A stretch of 64,000 nucleotides of DNA from Stigmatella erecta. GTDB lineage: Bacteria > Myxococcota > Myxococcia > Myxococcales > Myxococcaceae. The DNA is taken from positions 310,001-374,000 of the forward strand of contig NZ_FOIJ01000002.1 of NCBI RefSeq assembly GCF_900111745.1, written 5' to 3'. Positions 38,702 through 46,554 of this stretch are shown here, in pieces. The notes under the pieces are model-generated. The model worked only from the letters and a program-made list of their open reading frames with translations. It searched no databases and had not been told where the DNA came from. The translations under genes were made by a program, and so were the position numbers. Numbering within the stretch: the first letter of the stretch is position 1; each line of letters opens with the position of its first letter.

Positions 38702-40124
38702 AGAGCACTTCGCGCTGAATCGTGAAGCTGTCCATGCCAACGGCCTGGACGGAGACGTTGCCGAGCTTGGACGACTTGAACTTCACCCCCTCGGGCTCGA
38801 AGGTGACGAGATCCACCGCCGCCGTCTCCCCGAAGTCCGGCAGGCGGATCGGCTTGGTCCACGGGAAGTCCAGGGTCGGCGTGCAGCCACCCGGTCCCGC
38901 GATGCCGTGGATGCTGCCCCAGGGGCCCGGGAAGGAGAACAGCTGGGCCGAGGGCACGCCCTCACCGATTTGCTCGCGGACCGGCGCCACGTGGGCGTGC
39001 TCGAAGACCAACTTGCCCTGGGCATACCCCCTCACGGTGTAGGTGGAGGCGCCATGGACCGACGGATCCACGTAGAGGGCGCCCTGGCCCTGCTCCGGAG
39101 AGAAGGCCACGGCCATCCGCTCCCGCACCTCCTGCGCCCCGTCCGGGAGCGCCCCCCGGAAGGTCATCTCCATCCGGCTGTTCTCCTTCGGCTCCAGGGG
39201 GGTCAGCCAGGCATCCCAGCCGGACGCCTCCGCCGTGTCGATGCGCACCCCGGCGCCCTGCCCATCCTTGCTCCTGACGGTCAGCCCCTCGTCCGTGTGC
39301 TCCAGCACGGAGGCTCCCAGCGCGCAGTGGTCCATGCCGGAGAAGCGCGTGCAGTCCAGATCCTCGCGGACGATGTGGAACTCCTTGAGGTGGGTGCCCG
39401 TGAGCTCGGTGGCCTCGAGCTCCGTGGCCCGGACCTCCGCATGGTCCGGAGTGAACATCATCAGGTCGGCCACGCACGACTTCTCGCCCTTCTTGCCCGT
39501 CTTGACGGTGGCCTTGCCGTTCCAGCTCACGCCCCCGGACCAGCCCTCCTTCTGGCTGTACTCCACATGACCATCCGCGTGGTTGAGGATGTAGATGCCC
39601 ACGGGGATCAGCCAGAACGGGAGCGTCTTCCCGGGCCGGCCGGCCGTGGTCATCGCCGAGAGGCCGCTTTCCTCACAGACCAGTTGTCCTTGCAGGTAGC
39701 CGCGGTAGGAGAACGTCTGGGAACGGCTCGCGGACAGATCCAGATAAATGATCTTCTCCTCGGGAGCGGCCGGATCACTGGCCACCGCCACTTCGGCCAC
39801 CGGCGCGATGACACCATCGTCCTGGCGCCCGTATCCCCGGATACGCATGGAGGCGCCCTTCTCCAGCGCGACCGGCTCGAACTTGGCGCCCCAGGAGCGC
39901 AGCCCCGGGGTCGCGATGCGGACACCGGCGTCCTCGCCGTGGATCTCCACGGCCAGTCCACCCTTCGTGGGCTGCAAGGACGCCTCGCCCACGGCGCAGT
40001 GCTGGAGGCCCGCGAACTCCTGACACTCCGCGGCGGCGCTCGGCGTCGCGGTGAGCAGGAGACCGGCACCGAGTCCAAGCGCGGTCCAGGCAGGTGAAGG
40101 GCTCTTCTTCCATTTCGTGTTCAT
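38694..40124 (-). CDS. Secreted protein with two tandem copies of an unknown ~217-residue domain
   Basis: 476 residues with a signal peptide (1-32, ends PSAAA). Residues 34-250 and 258-474 are homologous copies. Matching pieces are CQEFAGLQHCAVG / CTRFSGMDHCALG, EDAGVRIATPGLRSWGAKFEP / QGAGVRIDTAEASGWDAWLTP, YRGYLQGQLVCEE / VRGYAQGKLVFEH and LKEFHIVRE / MDSFTIQRE. Each copy begins with a CxxFxGxxHCAxG cysteine pair, probably a disulfide. The copies have diverged, so the duplication is old. I recognise no family. The ATG at 40124 precedes a basic N-region, and about 330 bases of non-coding DNA lie upstream. Confidence 0.78.
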   Translation of the reverse strand: MNTKWKKSPSPAWTALGLGAGLLLTATPSAAAECQEFAGLQHCAVGEASLQPTKGGLAVEIHGEDAGVRIATPGLRSWGAKFEPVALEKGASMRIRGYGRQDDGVIAPVAEVAVASDPAAPEEKIIYLDLSASRSQTFSYRGYLQGQLVCEESGLSAMTTAGRPGKTLPFWLIPVGIYILNHADGHVEYSQKEGWSGGVSWNGKATVKTGKKGEKSCVADLMMFTPDHAEVRATELEATELTGTHLKEFHIVREDLDCTRFSGMDHCALGASVLEHTDEGLTVRSKDGQGAGVRIDTAEASGWDAWLTPLEPKENSRMEMTFRGALPDGAQEVRERMAVAFSPEQGQGALYVDPSVHGASTYTVRGYAQGKLVFEHAHVAPVREQIGEGVPSAQLFSFPGPWGSIHGIAGPGGCTPTLDFPWTKPIRLPDFGETAAVDLVTFEPEGVKFKSSKLGNVSVQAVGMDSFTIQREVLSP

Positions 40125-40455
40125 GAGTGGCGCTCCGGGAAGGTCAGCGGGTGATGCGGAGAGGGATTGCATTCCCCGTGCCCGTTTTTCCCGGAAGGCT
40201 CTCAAGACGGAGACTGATGGATTTGTAGCTTGATGTGTTGCAAATCCGCGTTCCGCTGTGGCCCCGGGCGCTACATATTTTGATATTGCTGCTCGGTGGC
40301 TTGCTGACCAGGCTGGCCTATTGCACACCTCAAGCCAAGACTGTGATTGAGTCAGCGGCTGTCCAAGCAAGGGCACGGCTCCGCGGTGAGAGCTGCTCCT
40401 TGAGCGTTCTGCTCAGCGCTTGCGTGCTCTAAGCTGGCCAGAAGGACACACGGAC
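40125..40455. other. Divergent intergenic region
   Basis: 331 bases between the divergent duplicated secreted protein gene and the RlmK-type gene; it should hold both promoters. It is AT-richer at about 40215-40290 (atttgtagcttgatgtg, catattttgatattg). No convincing -35/-10 pair was found. A small hairpin (TGAGC...GCTCA, 40401-40415) lies before the RlmK-type start. A 65-codon open frame at 40235-40432 looks spurious. Confidence 0.4.
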
Positions 40456-41460
40456 ATGACTCCTCCCCCCGAGCCCCCCTCCCCTCCCTCGCCAGACGGC
40501 ATGTTCGAGAACCGGCTGCGCAAGAATGCCCGGCACTTCCGCAAGTGGGCGCAGGCCCGGGGCCTCACCTGCTTCCGCGTCTATGACCGCGACATCCCCG
40601 AGTACCCCTACGCGGTGGACCTGTACGGGGACCGGATCCACCTCGTGGAGTACCCCCGCCGGCGCGCCCTCAAGACGGGCGCGGTGGAGCAGCAGCGCGA
40701 GGAGGTGCTCGCCTCGGTGTCGAGCGTGCTCGAGACGGCGCCGGCGAACATCTTCGTCAAGACGCATACGCCCCAGCCCTGGGGCCGCCAGCAGTATGAG
40801 CGGATGGGCCAGGGCGGCGAGCGCTTCGTGGTGGAGGAGCAGGGGCTGAAGTTCTGGGTGAACCTCGGCGACTACCTCGACACGGGCCTCTTCATGGACC
40901 ACCGGCTCACGCGCGCCCGGGTCCGGTCCGAGGCGCGCGGCAAGCGCTTCCTCAACCTCTTCGCGTACACGGGCGCCTTCACCGTCTACGCCGCCGACGG
41001 GGGCGCCGCGCGCACCGTCACGGTGGACCTGTCCAACAACTACCTCGACTGGGCGGAGGAGAACCTGGCCCTCAACAGCCTGGCCCACGCGAACCACGCG
41101 CTCATCCGGGCCGACGTCCCCGCCTGGCTCGAGGCCCAGCGCGACGAGCCGGACCGCTACGAGCTCATCGTCTGCGATCCCCCCTCCTTCTCCACCTCCA
41201 AGCGCATGAGCGGCTCCTTCAACGTCCAGCGGGACCAGTCCCGGCTGCTGGAGGCCCTCCAGGCCGTGCTCGCCCCCGGGGGCGTCCTCTACTTCTCCAC
41301 CAACTTCCTGGGGTTCACGCTCAACGCGGCCGCCGTCCGGAACCTGGAGATCGAAGAGCTGACCCCCGCCTCCATTCCCGAGGACTTCCAGCGCAAGGAG
41401 ATCCACCGCTGCTGGCGCATGGTGGCCCCCGGCGTCACCTCCCGGGCTTCTCCTCGGTGA
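40456..41460 (+). CDS. Stand-alone RlmK-type 23S rRNA (m7G2069) methyltransferase
   Basis: 334 residues aligning with the C-terminal (RlmK) half of E. coli RlmKL: FENRLRKNARHFRKWAQARG, CFRVYDRDIPEYPYAVDLYG, LNLFAYTGAFTVYAADGG (SAM motif I), CDPPSFSTSKRM (motif IV) and VQRDQSRLLEAL. The THUMP and RlmL half is absent, so here the m7G2069 activity is a separate enzyme. The ATG at 40456 has AAGGA ten bases upstream. Its 3' end overlaps the convergent fxsA gene by 26 bases. Confidence 0.9.
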   Translation: MTPPPEPPSPPSPDGMFENRLRKNARHFRKWAQARGLTCFRVYDRDIPEYPYAVDLYGDRIHLVEYPRRRALKTGAVEQQREEVLASVSSVLETAPANIFVKTHTPQPWGRQQYERMGQGGERFVVEEQGLKFWVNLGDYLDTGLFMDHRLTRARVRSEARGKRFLNLFAYTGAFTVYAADGGAARTVTVDLSNNYLDWAEENLALNSLAHANHALIRADVPAWLEAQRDEPDRYELIVCDPPSFSTSKRMSGSFNVQRDQSRLLEALQAVLAPGGVLYFSTNFLGFTLNAAAVRNLEIEELTPASIPEDFQRKEIHRCWRMVAPGVTSRASPR

Positions 41461-41929
41461 ACTCGGCGTCCACCTCCCCGGGCAGCCGGGACGTAGGCGC
41501 GGCCTCGCGGGGGGCAGGCCCCCGGAACCCGCCCCAGCCATAGGAGGAGACCCGCACCGAGCCGTTGCGCATCCCCCGCTCGAGCGACCCACGGAGCCGG
41601 GCGGCCACCCGCCGCCGAACCGCGGGAACCAGCAGGACCAGCCCCACCACATCCGTGAGAATGCCGGGCAGGACGAGCAGCAGACCGGCCAGCAGCACCA
41701 AGGCCCCGCTCAGAATGCCCTCCTCTGGCGGCCGGCCTTGCGCCATGGCCTCCTGCCAGCGCCGGACGACCCGGAGCCCCTCCCGCCGGGCCAGGGAGGC
41801 CCCGATGAGCCCCATCGCCACGACGAGCGCCAGGGTGGGCAGCCACCCCAGGTGCCGGCCGATGCCGACGAGGAGGTACAGCTCCAGAAACGGGACGGTC
41901 ACCAGGGCGAGGAGAAGGTATTTGGCCAC
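41435..41929 (-). CDS. fxsA: FxsA family membrane protein
   Basis: 164 residues with about three TM helices in the first 105. The FxsA core is recognisable: LLLALVTVPFLELYLLVGIG, GWLPTLALVVAMGLIGASLA, ARREGLRVVRRW and a GALVLLAGLLLVLPGILTDV segment. FxsA was named for suppression of phage T7 exclusion by the F plasmid; its normal function is unknown. The start is GTG, with a purine-rich AGGGTGAAGGG directly upstream. The tail beyond residue 130 is Pro/Arg-rich. It overlaps the RlmK-type gene tail to tail. Confidence 0.9.
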   Translation of the reverse strand: MAKYLLLALVTVPFLELYLLVGIGRHLGWLPTLALVVAMGLIGASLARREGLRVVRRWQEAMAQGRPPEEGILSGALVLLAGLLLVLPGILTDVVGLVLLVPAVRRRVAARLRGSLERGMRNGSVRVSSYGWGGFRGPAPREAAPTSRLPGEVDAEFTEEKPGR

Positions 41930-41991
41930 CCCTTCACCCTAATGATTCGCCCCTCGATTTTCCGCTCTCCCGGCAGGGCCCCCCGGGCGGC

Positions 41992-42507
41992 CTACCCCCG
42001 GAGCTTTCCCAGCAGGAACGACACCACGAGGTACAGGAAGGCGAACGCTCCCAGCAGGGCCAGCAGCACCTTGGTGCCTGCCTGCATCCCCTCGGGCGGC
42101 GCCGCATAGCGGGCCCCCACCGCCTCCGGCAGCCCCAGCATCTCACCCGCGTAGCGCGCCGTGCGCAGGAACTGCTCCGCCACCGGCCCGTCGTCCTGGA
42201 GGGACACCGTGCGGCCCAGCTGGGGGTCCACCAGCCGGACCTCCGCCAGCGCGGCCAGCATGAGGGCCTCCCCCACGGCCTCGCGGACCAGCTCGGTCTT
42301 CTCGGAAAGCGGGACCCGGAGCTCCGTGGCCACGAGCTGGCCGTTCTCCCGCAGCTCGCCGAGCTCCACCTCGCCCGCCTTGAGGGGCCACACCCGGGTT
42401 CCATCCGGACGCGCCCGGGCTCCCCGCTCCGCCAGCAGCGCGTCCACCCGGGCCCCATCGTAGGGCATGCCAGGCGCCATTGTCTGAAGGAGCAACTCGT
42501 ATCTCAC
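41992..42507 (-). CDS. Unknown protein with C-terminal TM anchor
   Basis: 171 residues. A soluble N-terminal domain (1-125), starting RYELLLQTMAPGMPYDGARV and holding VDALLAERGA, is followed by a linker and a single TM (about 148-167, LLALLGAFAFLYLVVSFLLG), so it is probably tail-anchored with the domain in the cytoplasm. I start at GTG 42507, where the conserved-looking part begins; the frame extends to 42561. It is divergent from the RlmI-type gene and precedes fxsA by 62 bases on the same strand. No family recognised. Confidence 0.65.
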   Translation of the reverse strand: MRYELLLQTMAPGMPYDGARVDALLAERGARARPDGTRVWPLKAGEVELGELRENGQLVATELRVPLSEKTELVREAVGEALMLAALAEVRLVDPQLGRTVSLQDDGPVAEQFLRTARYAGEMLGLPEAVGARYAAPPEGMQAGTKVLLALLGAFAFLYLVVSFLLGKLRG

Positions 42508-42538
42508 GCGGGTTGGCAGTATACGCCGCGCCACGACC

Positions 42539-43822
42539 ATGCCCATGAAGCCCGGAGACAAGAGGCCCAGGCCCCCCCGCTCACATCCTGGCCGGGGGAA
42601 ACCCCACCGCCCGGAGAAACCGGCGCCGGACCGCGAGGTGCCGGACCGGGGCCCGGATGGCCTGCCCCAGGTCTCGCTCCTGCGCCGCGGCGTCGAGCGC
42701 TGGCAGGCGGGCCACCCGTGGATCTACCGCGCGGACCTCAACGGGGCGCCGGGGCTGAACCAGGGCGAGGTGGTGCGCGTCACGGATGGCCGGGGCTGGT
42801 TCCTCGGAAAGGCCTTCTACTCGCCCCACTCCAAGATCGCCCTGCGCTGGCTCTCCTACGAGGACGTCGCGGTGGACGAGGACTTCTTCCGGCAACGGCT
42901 GGCCGCCGCCAACGCCCTGCGGCGCCACGCCCTGCCGGGCGAGAGCACCTACCGGGTGGTCCACGGCGAGGCGGACCAGCTGCCCGGCCTGGTGGTGGAC
43001 CGGTATGGCGACTACCTGAGCGTGCAGTTCCTCGTGCCCGCCATGGAGGCGCGCAAGGCGCTCATCGCGGACCTGCTCACCGAGCTGTTCAAGCCCCGGG
43101 GCATCGTCAACCGCTCGGATGTCGGGGTGCGCAACCTGGAGGGGCTGGTCCCCGAGAAGGGCCTGCTGCGTGGAGAGCTGCCCGGGCCCATCTCCTTCGA
43201 CGAGGGGCTGGTGCGCATGCGCGCGGACCTGCTGGAGGGCCAGAAGACGGGCGCCTTCCTGGACCAGCGCGAGAACCACGTGCTGGCCGCGCAGTACGCC
43301 TCGGGCGAGGCCCTCGACTGCTTCGCCTACGTGGGGGGCTTCGCCCTGCAGCTCGCCACGCGCGCCCAGCGCGTCACCGCCGTGGAGATCTCCGAGGCCG
43401 CCGCCGCCCAGCTCCGGGACAACGCCGCCGCCAACCGCCTGAGCAACCTGGAGGTCGTCACCGCCAACGCCTTCGACTTCCTGCGCGACGCGGTGGATGA
43501 AGGCAAACGTTTCGATACCATCGTCCTGGACCCGCCCTCCTTCGCGAAGAACAAGGACGCGGTGGCCGCCGCGCTGCGCGGGTACAAGGAAATCAACCTG
43601 CGCGCCATGCAGCTGCTCCGGCCGGGCGGTTTCCTCATCTCCGCCAGCTGCACCTACCATGTGGACGAGCAGGCTTTCGAGGACATGCTTGCTTCGGCCG
43701 CCGCCGATGCCCGCCGCCGCGTGCAAATCATTGAGCGGAGGGGCGCTGGCAAGGATCACCCGGTAATCCTGAATTTAAGGGAGACCCGGTACTTGAAATG
43801 TTTCGTCCTGCGGGTCTTGTGA
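42539..43822 (+). CDS. RlmI-type class I SAM-dependent rRNA methyltransferase
   Basis: 427 residues. A basic Pro-rich tail (1-40), a PUA domain (about 42-125, SLLRRGVERWQAGHPWIYRA, GWFLGKAFYSPHSKIALR) and an EEHEE linker lead to the Rossmann methyltransferase: TGAFLDQRENH, LDCFAYVGGFALQLA (motif I), LDPPSFAKNK (motif IV) and SASCTYHV near the end. This is the layout of RlmI, which makes m5C1962 in 23S rRNA. SASC carries a Cys; the LDPPSF motif lacks the first-half PC cysteine of RsmB enzymes, as expected for RlmI. It lies about a kilobase from the RlmK-type gene. Confidence 0.88.
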   Translation: MPMKPGDKRPRPPRSHPGRGKPHRPEKPAPDREVPDRGPDGLPQVSLLRRGVERWQAGHPWIYRADLNGAPGLNQGEVVRVTDGRGWFLGKAFYSPHSKIALRWLSYEDVAVDEDFFRQRLAAANALRRHALPGESTYRVVHGEADQLPGLVVDRYGDYLSVQFLVPAMEARKALIADLLTELFKPRGIVNRSDVGVRNLEGLVPEKGLLRGELPGPISFDEGLVRMRADLLEGQKTGAFLDQRENHVLAAQYASGEALDCFAYVGGFALQLATRAQRVTAVEISEAAAAQLRDNAAANRLSNLEVVTANAFDFLRDAVDEGKRFDTIVLDPPSFAKNKDAVAAALRGYKEINLRAMQLLRPGGFLISASCTYHVDEQAFEDMLASAAADARRRVQIIERRGAGKDHPVILNLRETRYLKCFVLRVL

Positions 43823-43872
43823 CACGGTTGGGTTCGACCGAGCCCCCCGGGTTGTGAGAAAAGAAGAAATGG

Positions 43873-44373
43873 ATGTTACCCCGGGACTGGGACGACGAGG
43901 ACGAGGCCCCGCAGGCCCATGAGGCGCGCCGGGAGGCGCGCGCGCTCCAGGAGCTGCGGGTCCTCTACCGCCAGGCGGATGCCGCCTACGCCCCCTTCTC
44001 GTGCCCGGCCAGCGGGGAGTGCTGCCAGCTGGCCCGGACGCAGCGCCAGCCCTGGCTCTGGTACCCGGAGTGGCGGCTGCTGACGCGCCACCATCCCCTG
44101 CCCCCGGCCCGCGCCGATGGGGGCTGCCCCTATCTGGATGCCACCGGGAAGCGGTGCTCCGTCTATGCGGACCGGCCCTTCGGCTGCCGGACCTTCTTCT
44201 GTGAGCGCATCCAGGGCCCCGCCCGCCAACCCGCCGAGGCCGTCGACAGGCTCTTGCGCCGGCTGGAGCGCGTCTCCCAAGCCGTGAGGCCCCTCCAGAC
44301 CGGGCCTCGGCCCCTGATGGAATGGCACGCCACCGCCCTCGTGGCCTCTCAACAGGAGAGTACCGAACCGTGA
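43873..44373 (+). CDS. YkgJ-type cysteine-cluster protein
   Basis: 166 residues. The cysteine pattern of the YkgJ (zinc/iron-chelating) family is present: CPASGECCQLA, GGCPYLDATGKRCSVYADRP and FGCRTFFCERI. The family is proposed to bind a metal or Fe-S cluster; function is not established. Its TGA overlaps the GTG of the glycerate kinase gene as GTGA, so the two are translationally coupled. The ATG at 43873 has AAGAAG upstream; an ATG four bases earlier is in another frame. Confidence 0.87.
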   Translation: MLPRDWDDEDEAPQAHEARREARALQELRVLYRQADAAYAPFSCPASGECCQLARTQRQPWLWYPEWRLLTRHHPLPPARADGGCPYLDATGKRCSVYADRPFGCRTFFCERIQGPARQPAEAVDRLLRRLERVSQAVRPLQTGPRPLMEWHATALVASQQESTEP

Positions 44374-45542
44374 TCCCTCGCTGGCTGGTCGCCCCCCAGG
44401 AATTCAAAGGTACCCTCACCGCCGCCGAGGCCGCCCAGGCCATGAAGGCGGGTCTTCGCGAGGCGGCCCCCGAGGTGCTGCTGGATCTTGCCCCTCTGGC
44501 GGATGGGGGGCCTGGAACGGTGGATGCGCTGCTGACGGGAACCCCGGGCGAACGGCGGGTGATGACGGTGCAAGGCCCCCTGGGCACCCCCGTGGAGGCC
44601 GCCTACGCCCTTCTGGAGTCCGGCCAGACGGCGGTCATCGAGATGGCCACGGCCTCGGGGCTGTCGCTGCTGGACGCGGAGCAGCTGGACGTCCGGCAGG
44701 CCTCCACCTACGGCACGGGGGAGCTGATGCGCGCCGCGCTGGACTCGGGCTGCACGCGCATCATCGTGGGGCTGGGCGGCAGCGCGACGAACGACGCGGG
44801 CACCGGGGCGCTCACCGCCCTGGGCTACCGCTTCCTGGATGCCCAGGGCCGCGTGCTCCCCCCGGGAGGGGCCGCGCTGCGGCACCTGGCCCGCGTGGAG
44901 ACCGAAGGGCAGCACCCCCGGCTCGCCGAGGTGGAGCTGCTGGCCGCCACGGACGTCACCGCCCCCCTGCTGGGCCCGAACGGCGCCTCGCGGCTGTTCG
45001 GCCCCCAGAAGGGCGCCGGCCCGGACACCGTGGAGGAGCTGGAGGAGGCGCTCACGCACTTCGCGCGGACCGTGGGCCTGGAGTTCGTCCGGATGCCCGG
45101 CATGGGCGCCGCGGGAGGGCTGGGGTACGGGCTGGCGGTGCTCGCCAGCGCCAACATCGTCTCGGGGTACGAGCTGGTGGCCCAGGCGCTCCACCTCGAG
45201 CGGCGCATGGCGGTGGCGGACATGGTGCTCACCGGAGAGGGCCGCTATGACCGGCAGACCGCGCTGGGCAAGGGGCCCGCGGCCCTGGCCTACTCGGGCC
45301 GCGCGCTGGGCCGGCCCGTGGTGCTCTTCGCCGGCTCGGTGCAGCGGGAGAAGGGGTTGGATCTGTCCCTGTTCAGCACCATCGTCGAGGCGGGCAGCCG
45401 TCCCCTGACCAAGGCCGCCGCGGCCCAGGCCCTCCAGGCGGCCACGGCCCGGTGGGCCGCCACCGCCCGGCACATCAAGCCCTACGACGCGCGCGACACG
45501 GTGTACGCCGAGGAGGACTCCGCCAGCACGTGGACGTCCTAG
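44370..45542 (+). CDS. Glycerate kinase (GarK/GlxK, type I)
   Basis: 390 residues of the type I glycerate 2-kinase family. Motifs: VAPQEFKGTLTAAEAAQAM, PLADGGPGTVDALL (usually DGGEGT, so Pro replaces Glu), GLGGSATNDAGTGAL, ATDVTAPLLGPNGA, FGPQKGA and LTGEGRYDRQTALGKGPAAL. It phosphorylates D-glycerate to 2-phosphoglycerate, feeding glycolysis from glyoxylate or serine catabolism. The start is GTG 44370, which overlaps the previous stop and has AGGAGAG upstream. It is convergent with the nicotinamidase-like gene, only seven bases apart. Confidence 0.92.
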   Translation: MIPRWLVAPQEFKGTLTAAEAAQAMKAGLREAAPEVLLDLAPLADGGPGTVDALLTGTPGERRVMTVQGPLGTPVEAAYALLESGQTAVIEMATASGLSLLDAEQLDVRQASTYGTGELMRAALDSGCTRIIVGLGGSATNDAGTGALTALGYRFLDAQGRVLPPGGAALRHLARVETEGQHPRLAEVELLAATDVTAPLLGPNGASRLFGPQKGAGPDTVEELEEALTHFARTVGLEFVRMPGMGAAGGLGYGLAVLASANIVSGYELVAQALHLERRMAVADMVLTGEGRYDRQTALGKGPAALAYSGRALGRPVVLFAGSVQREKGLDLSLFSTIVEAGSRPLTKAAAAQALQAATARWAATARHIKPYDARDTVYAEEDSASTWTS

Positions 45543-45549
45543 GCCCCGC

Positions 45550-46521
45550 TCAGGGCTCGAGGACATCCTGCGTGCGCACCACCCGCATGCCCGCCTCGCG
45601 CAGGGTGCGCAGGGCCGCGTCCGCCACGCGCGGGAAGTCGAGCGCGGGGGGCAGCGGCTTCAAGGGGGGCGCGGGCACGGGGCTCATCGCGTCCTCCAGG
45701 ATGAAGATGCGCCCCATCTTCGAGCGGTCCGTGCGCTCGATGTGCTGGCGCAGGTCCATCAGCGTGGACAGCACGCAGTGGGACTTGGCCTGCCCGAACA
45801 CGTACACCCGGTCGAAGGACATGAGGTGCTCGAACAGGCGCGTGTTGAACTCGCCCACCTTCTGGCCCCGCACCTCCGTCACCTCGGGCGCCATCACGGA
45901 GTAGTTCTCCGTGAGGGGGTGCTCCCCCTTGAGCTCGAACCACGTGGGCGTATCGCGCACGAGCGCGTGGAAGAGGCTGGCCTCGTACATCGCGGGGGCC
46001 AGCGCATGGCTCAGCCCGCCCAGCAGCGCGTGGTACGGCCAGATGGTGAGCACGTACCGGCCGCTCGACTCCAGGCGCTCGCAGTAGGCCAGGCTCTCCT
46101 CGGGGTAGCGCGTGGGGCGCCAGCGCCCCGAGCGCACGTCCGCGGGGGAGATGACCGTCAGCGGCGGCGGCGGCCGGCCCTCGGCATCCTGCCACCAGGC
46201 GGGGTGGAAAATCTGGAAGGCGCGGTGGGTGTCGAGCGAGAAGACGAGCTCCGTCACCCGGTCCAGGGCGCCATAGAGCCAGCGCAGCGTGCGCTGGGTG
46301 TCCTCCACCGCGCCCGGGACGAAGAGGCTCGCCCCGGGGCTGCAGAAGGCCACCTGCACGTCGATGCCGAAGGCGGCGATGCGCACCCGGTCCTCGCGCG
46401 CGGGGCGGATGCGGTGCTCGGCGGCATAGCGCCGGGCCTCCTCGGCGACCAGGGCCCCGCGCTCCAGGTAGAGCTGGCCCGCGAGGGCGTCCTCATGAAA
46501 GCGCGGCGGGGGCAAGGGCAT
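45550..46521 (-). CDS. Nicotinamidase-like cysteine hydrolase
   Basis: 323 residues of the isochorismatase-like fold, longer than usual PncA (about 200). Likely catalytic triad: Asp54 (FGIDVQVAFC), Lys198 (ELKGEHPL) and Cys249 (GQAKSHCVLSTL). A metal site like PncA's is suggested by Asp97, His99 and His106 (SLDTHRAFQIFHP). Extra segments lie at 110-160 and at both ends. It is 33 bases after the nicotinate phosphoribosyltransferase gene, so nicotinamide deamidation in NAD salvage is the best guess. A hairpin (CCCAGGC...GCCTGGG) spans the upstream gene's stop. Confidence 0.8.
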   Translation of the reverse strand: MPLPPPRFHEDALAGQLYLERGALVAEEARRYAAEHRIRPAREDRVRIAAFGIDVQVAFCSPGASLFVPGAVEDTQRTLRWLYGALDRVTELVFSLDTHRAFQIFHPAWWQDAEGRPPPPLTVISPADVRSGRWRPTRYPEESLAYCERLESSGRYVLTIWPYHALLGGLSHALAPAMYEASLFHALVRDTPTWFELKGEHPLTENYSVMAPEVTEVRGQKVGEFNTRLFEHLMSFDRVYVFGQAKSHCVLSTLMDLRQHIERTDRSKMGRIFILEDAMSPVPAPPLKPLPPALDFPRVADAALRTLREAGMRVVRTQDVLEP

Positions 46522-46554
46522 GGCGGACTCCGGCGGAAAGCCCAGGCGGCCGTG

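Noticed and set aside
40235-40432. 65-codon plus-strand open frame in the divergent gap
   Set aside because: No ribosome-binding site, irregular codon use, and no similarity; the gap is better read as promoter DNA.
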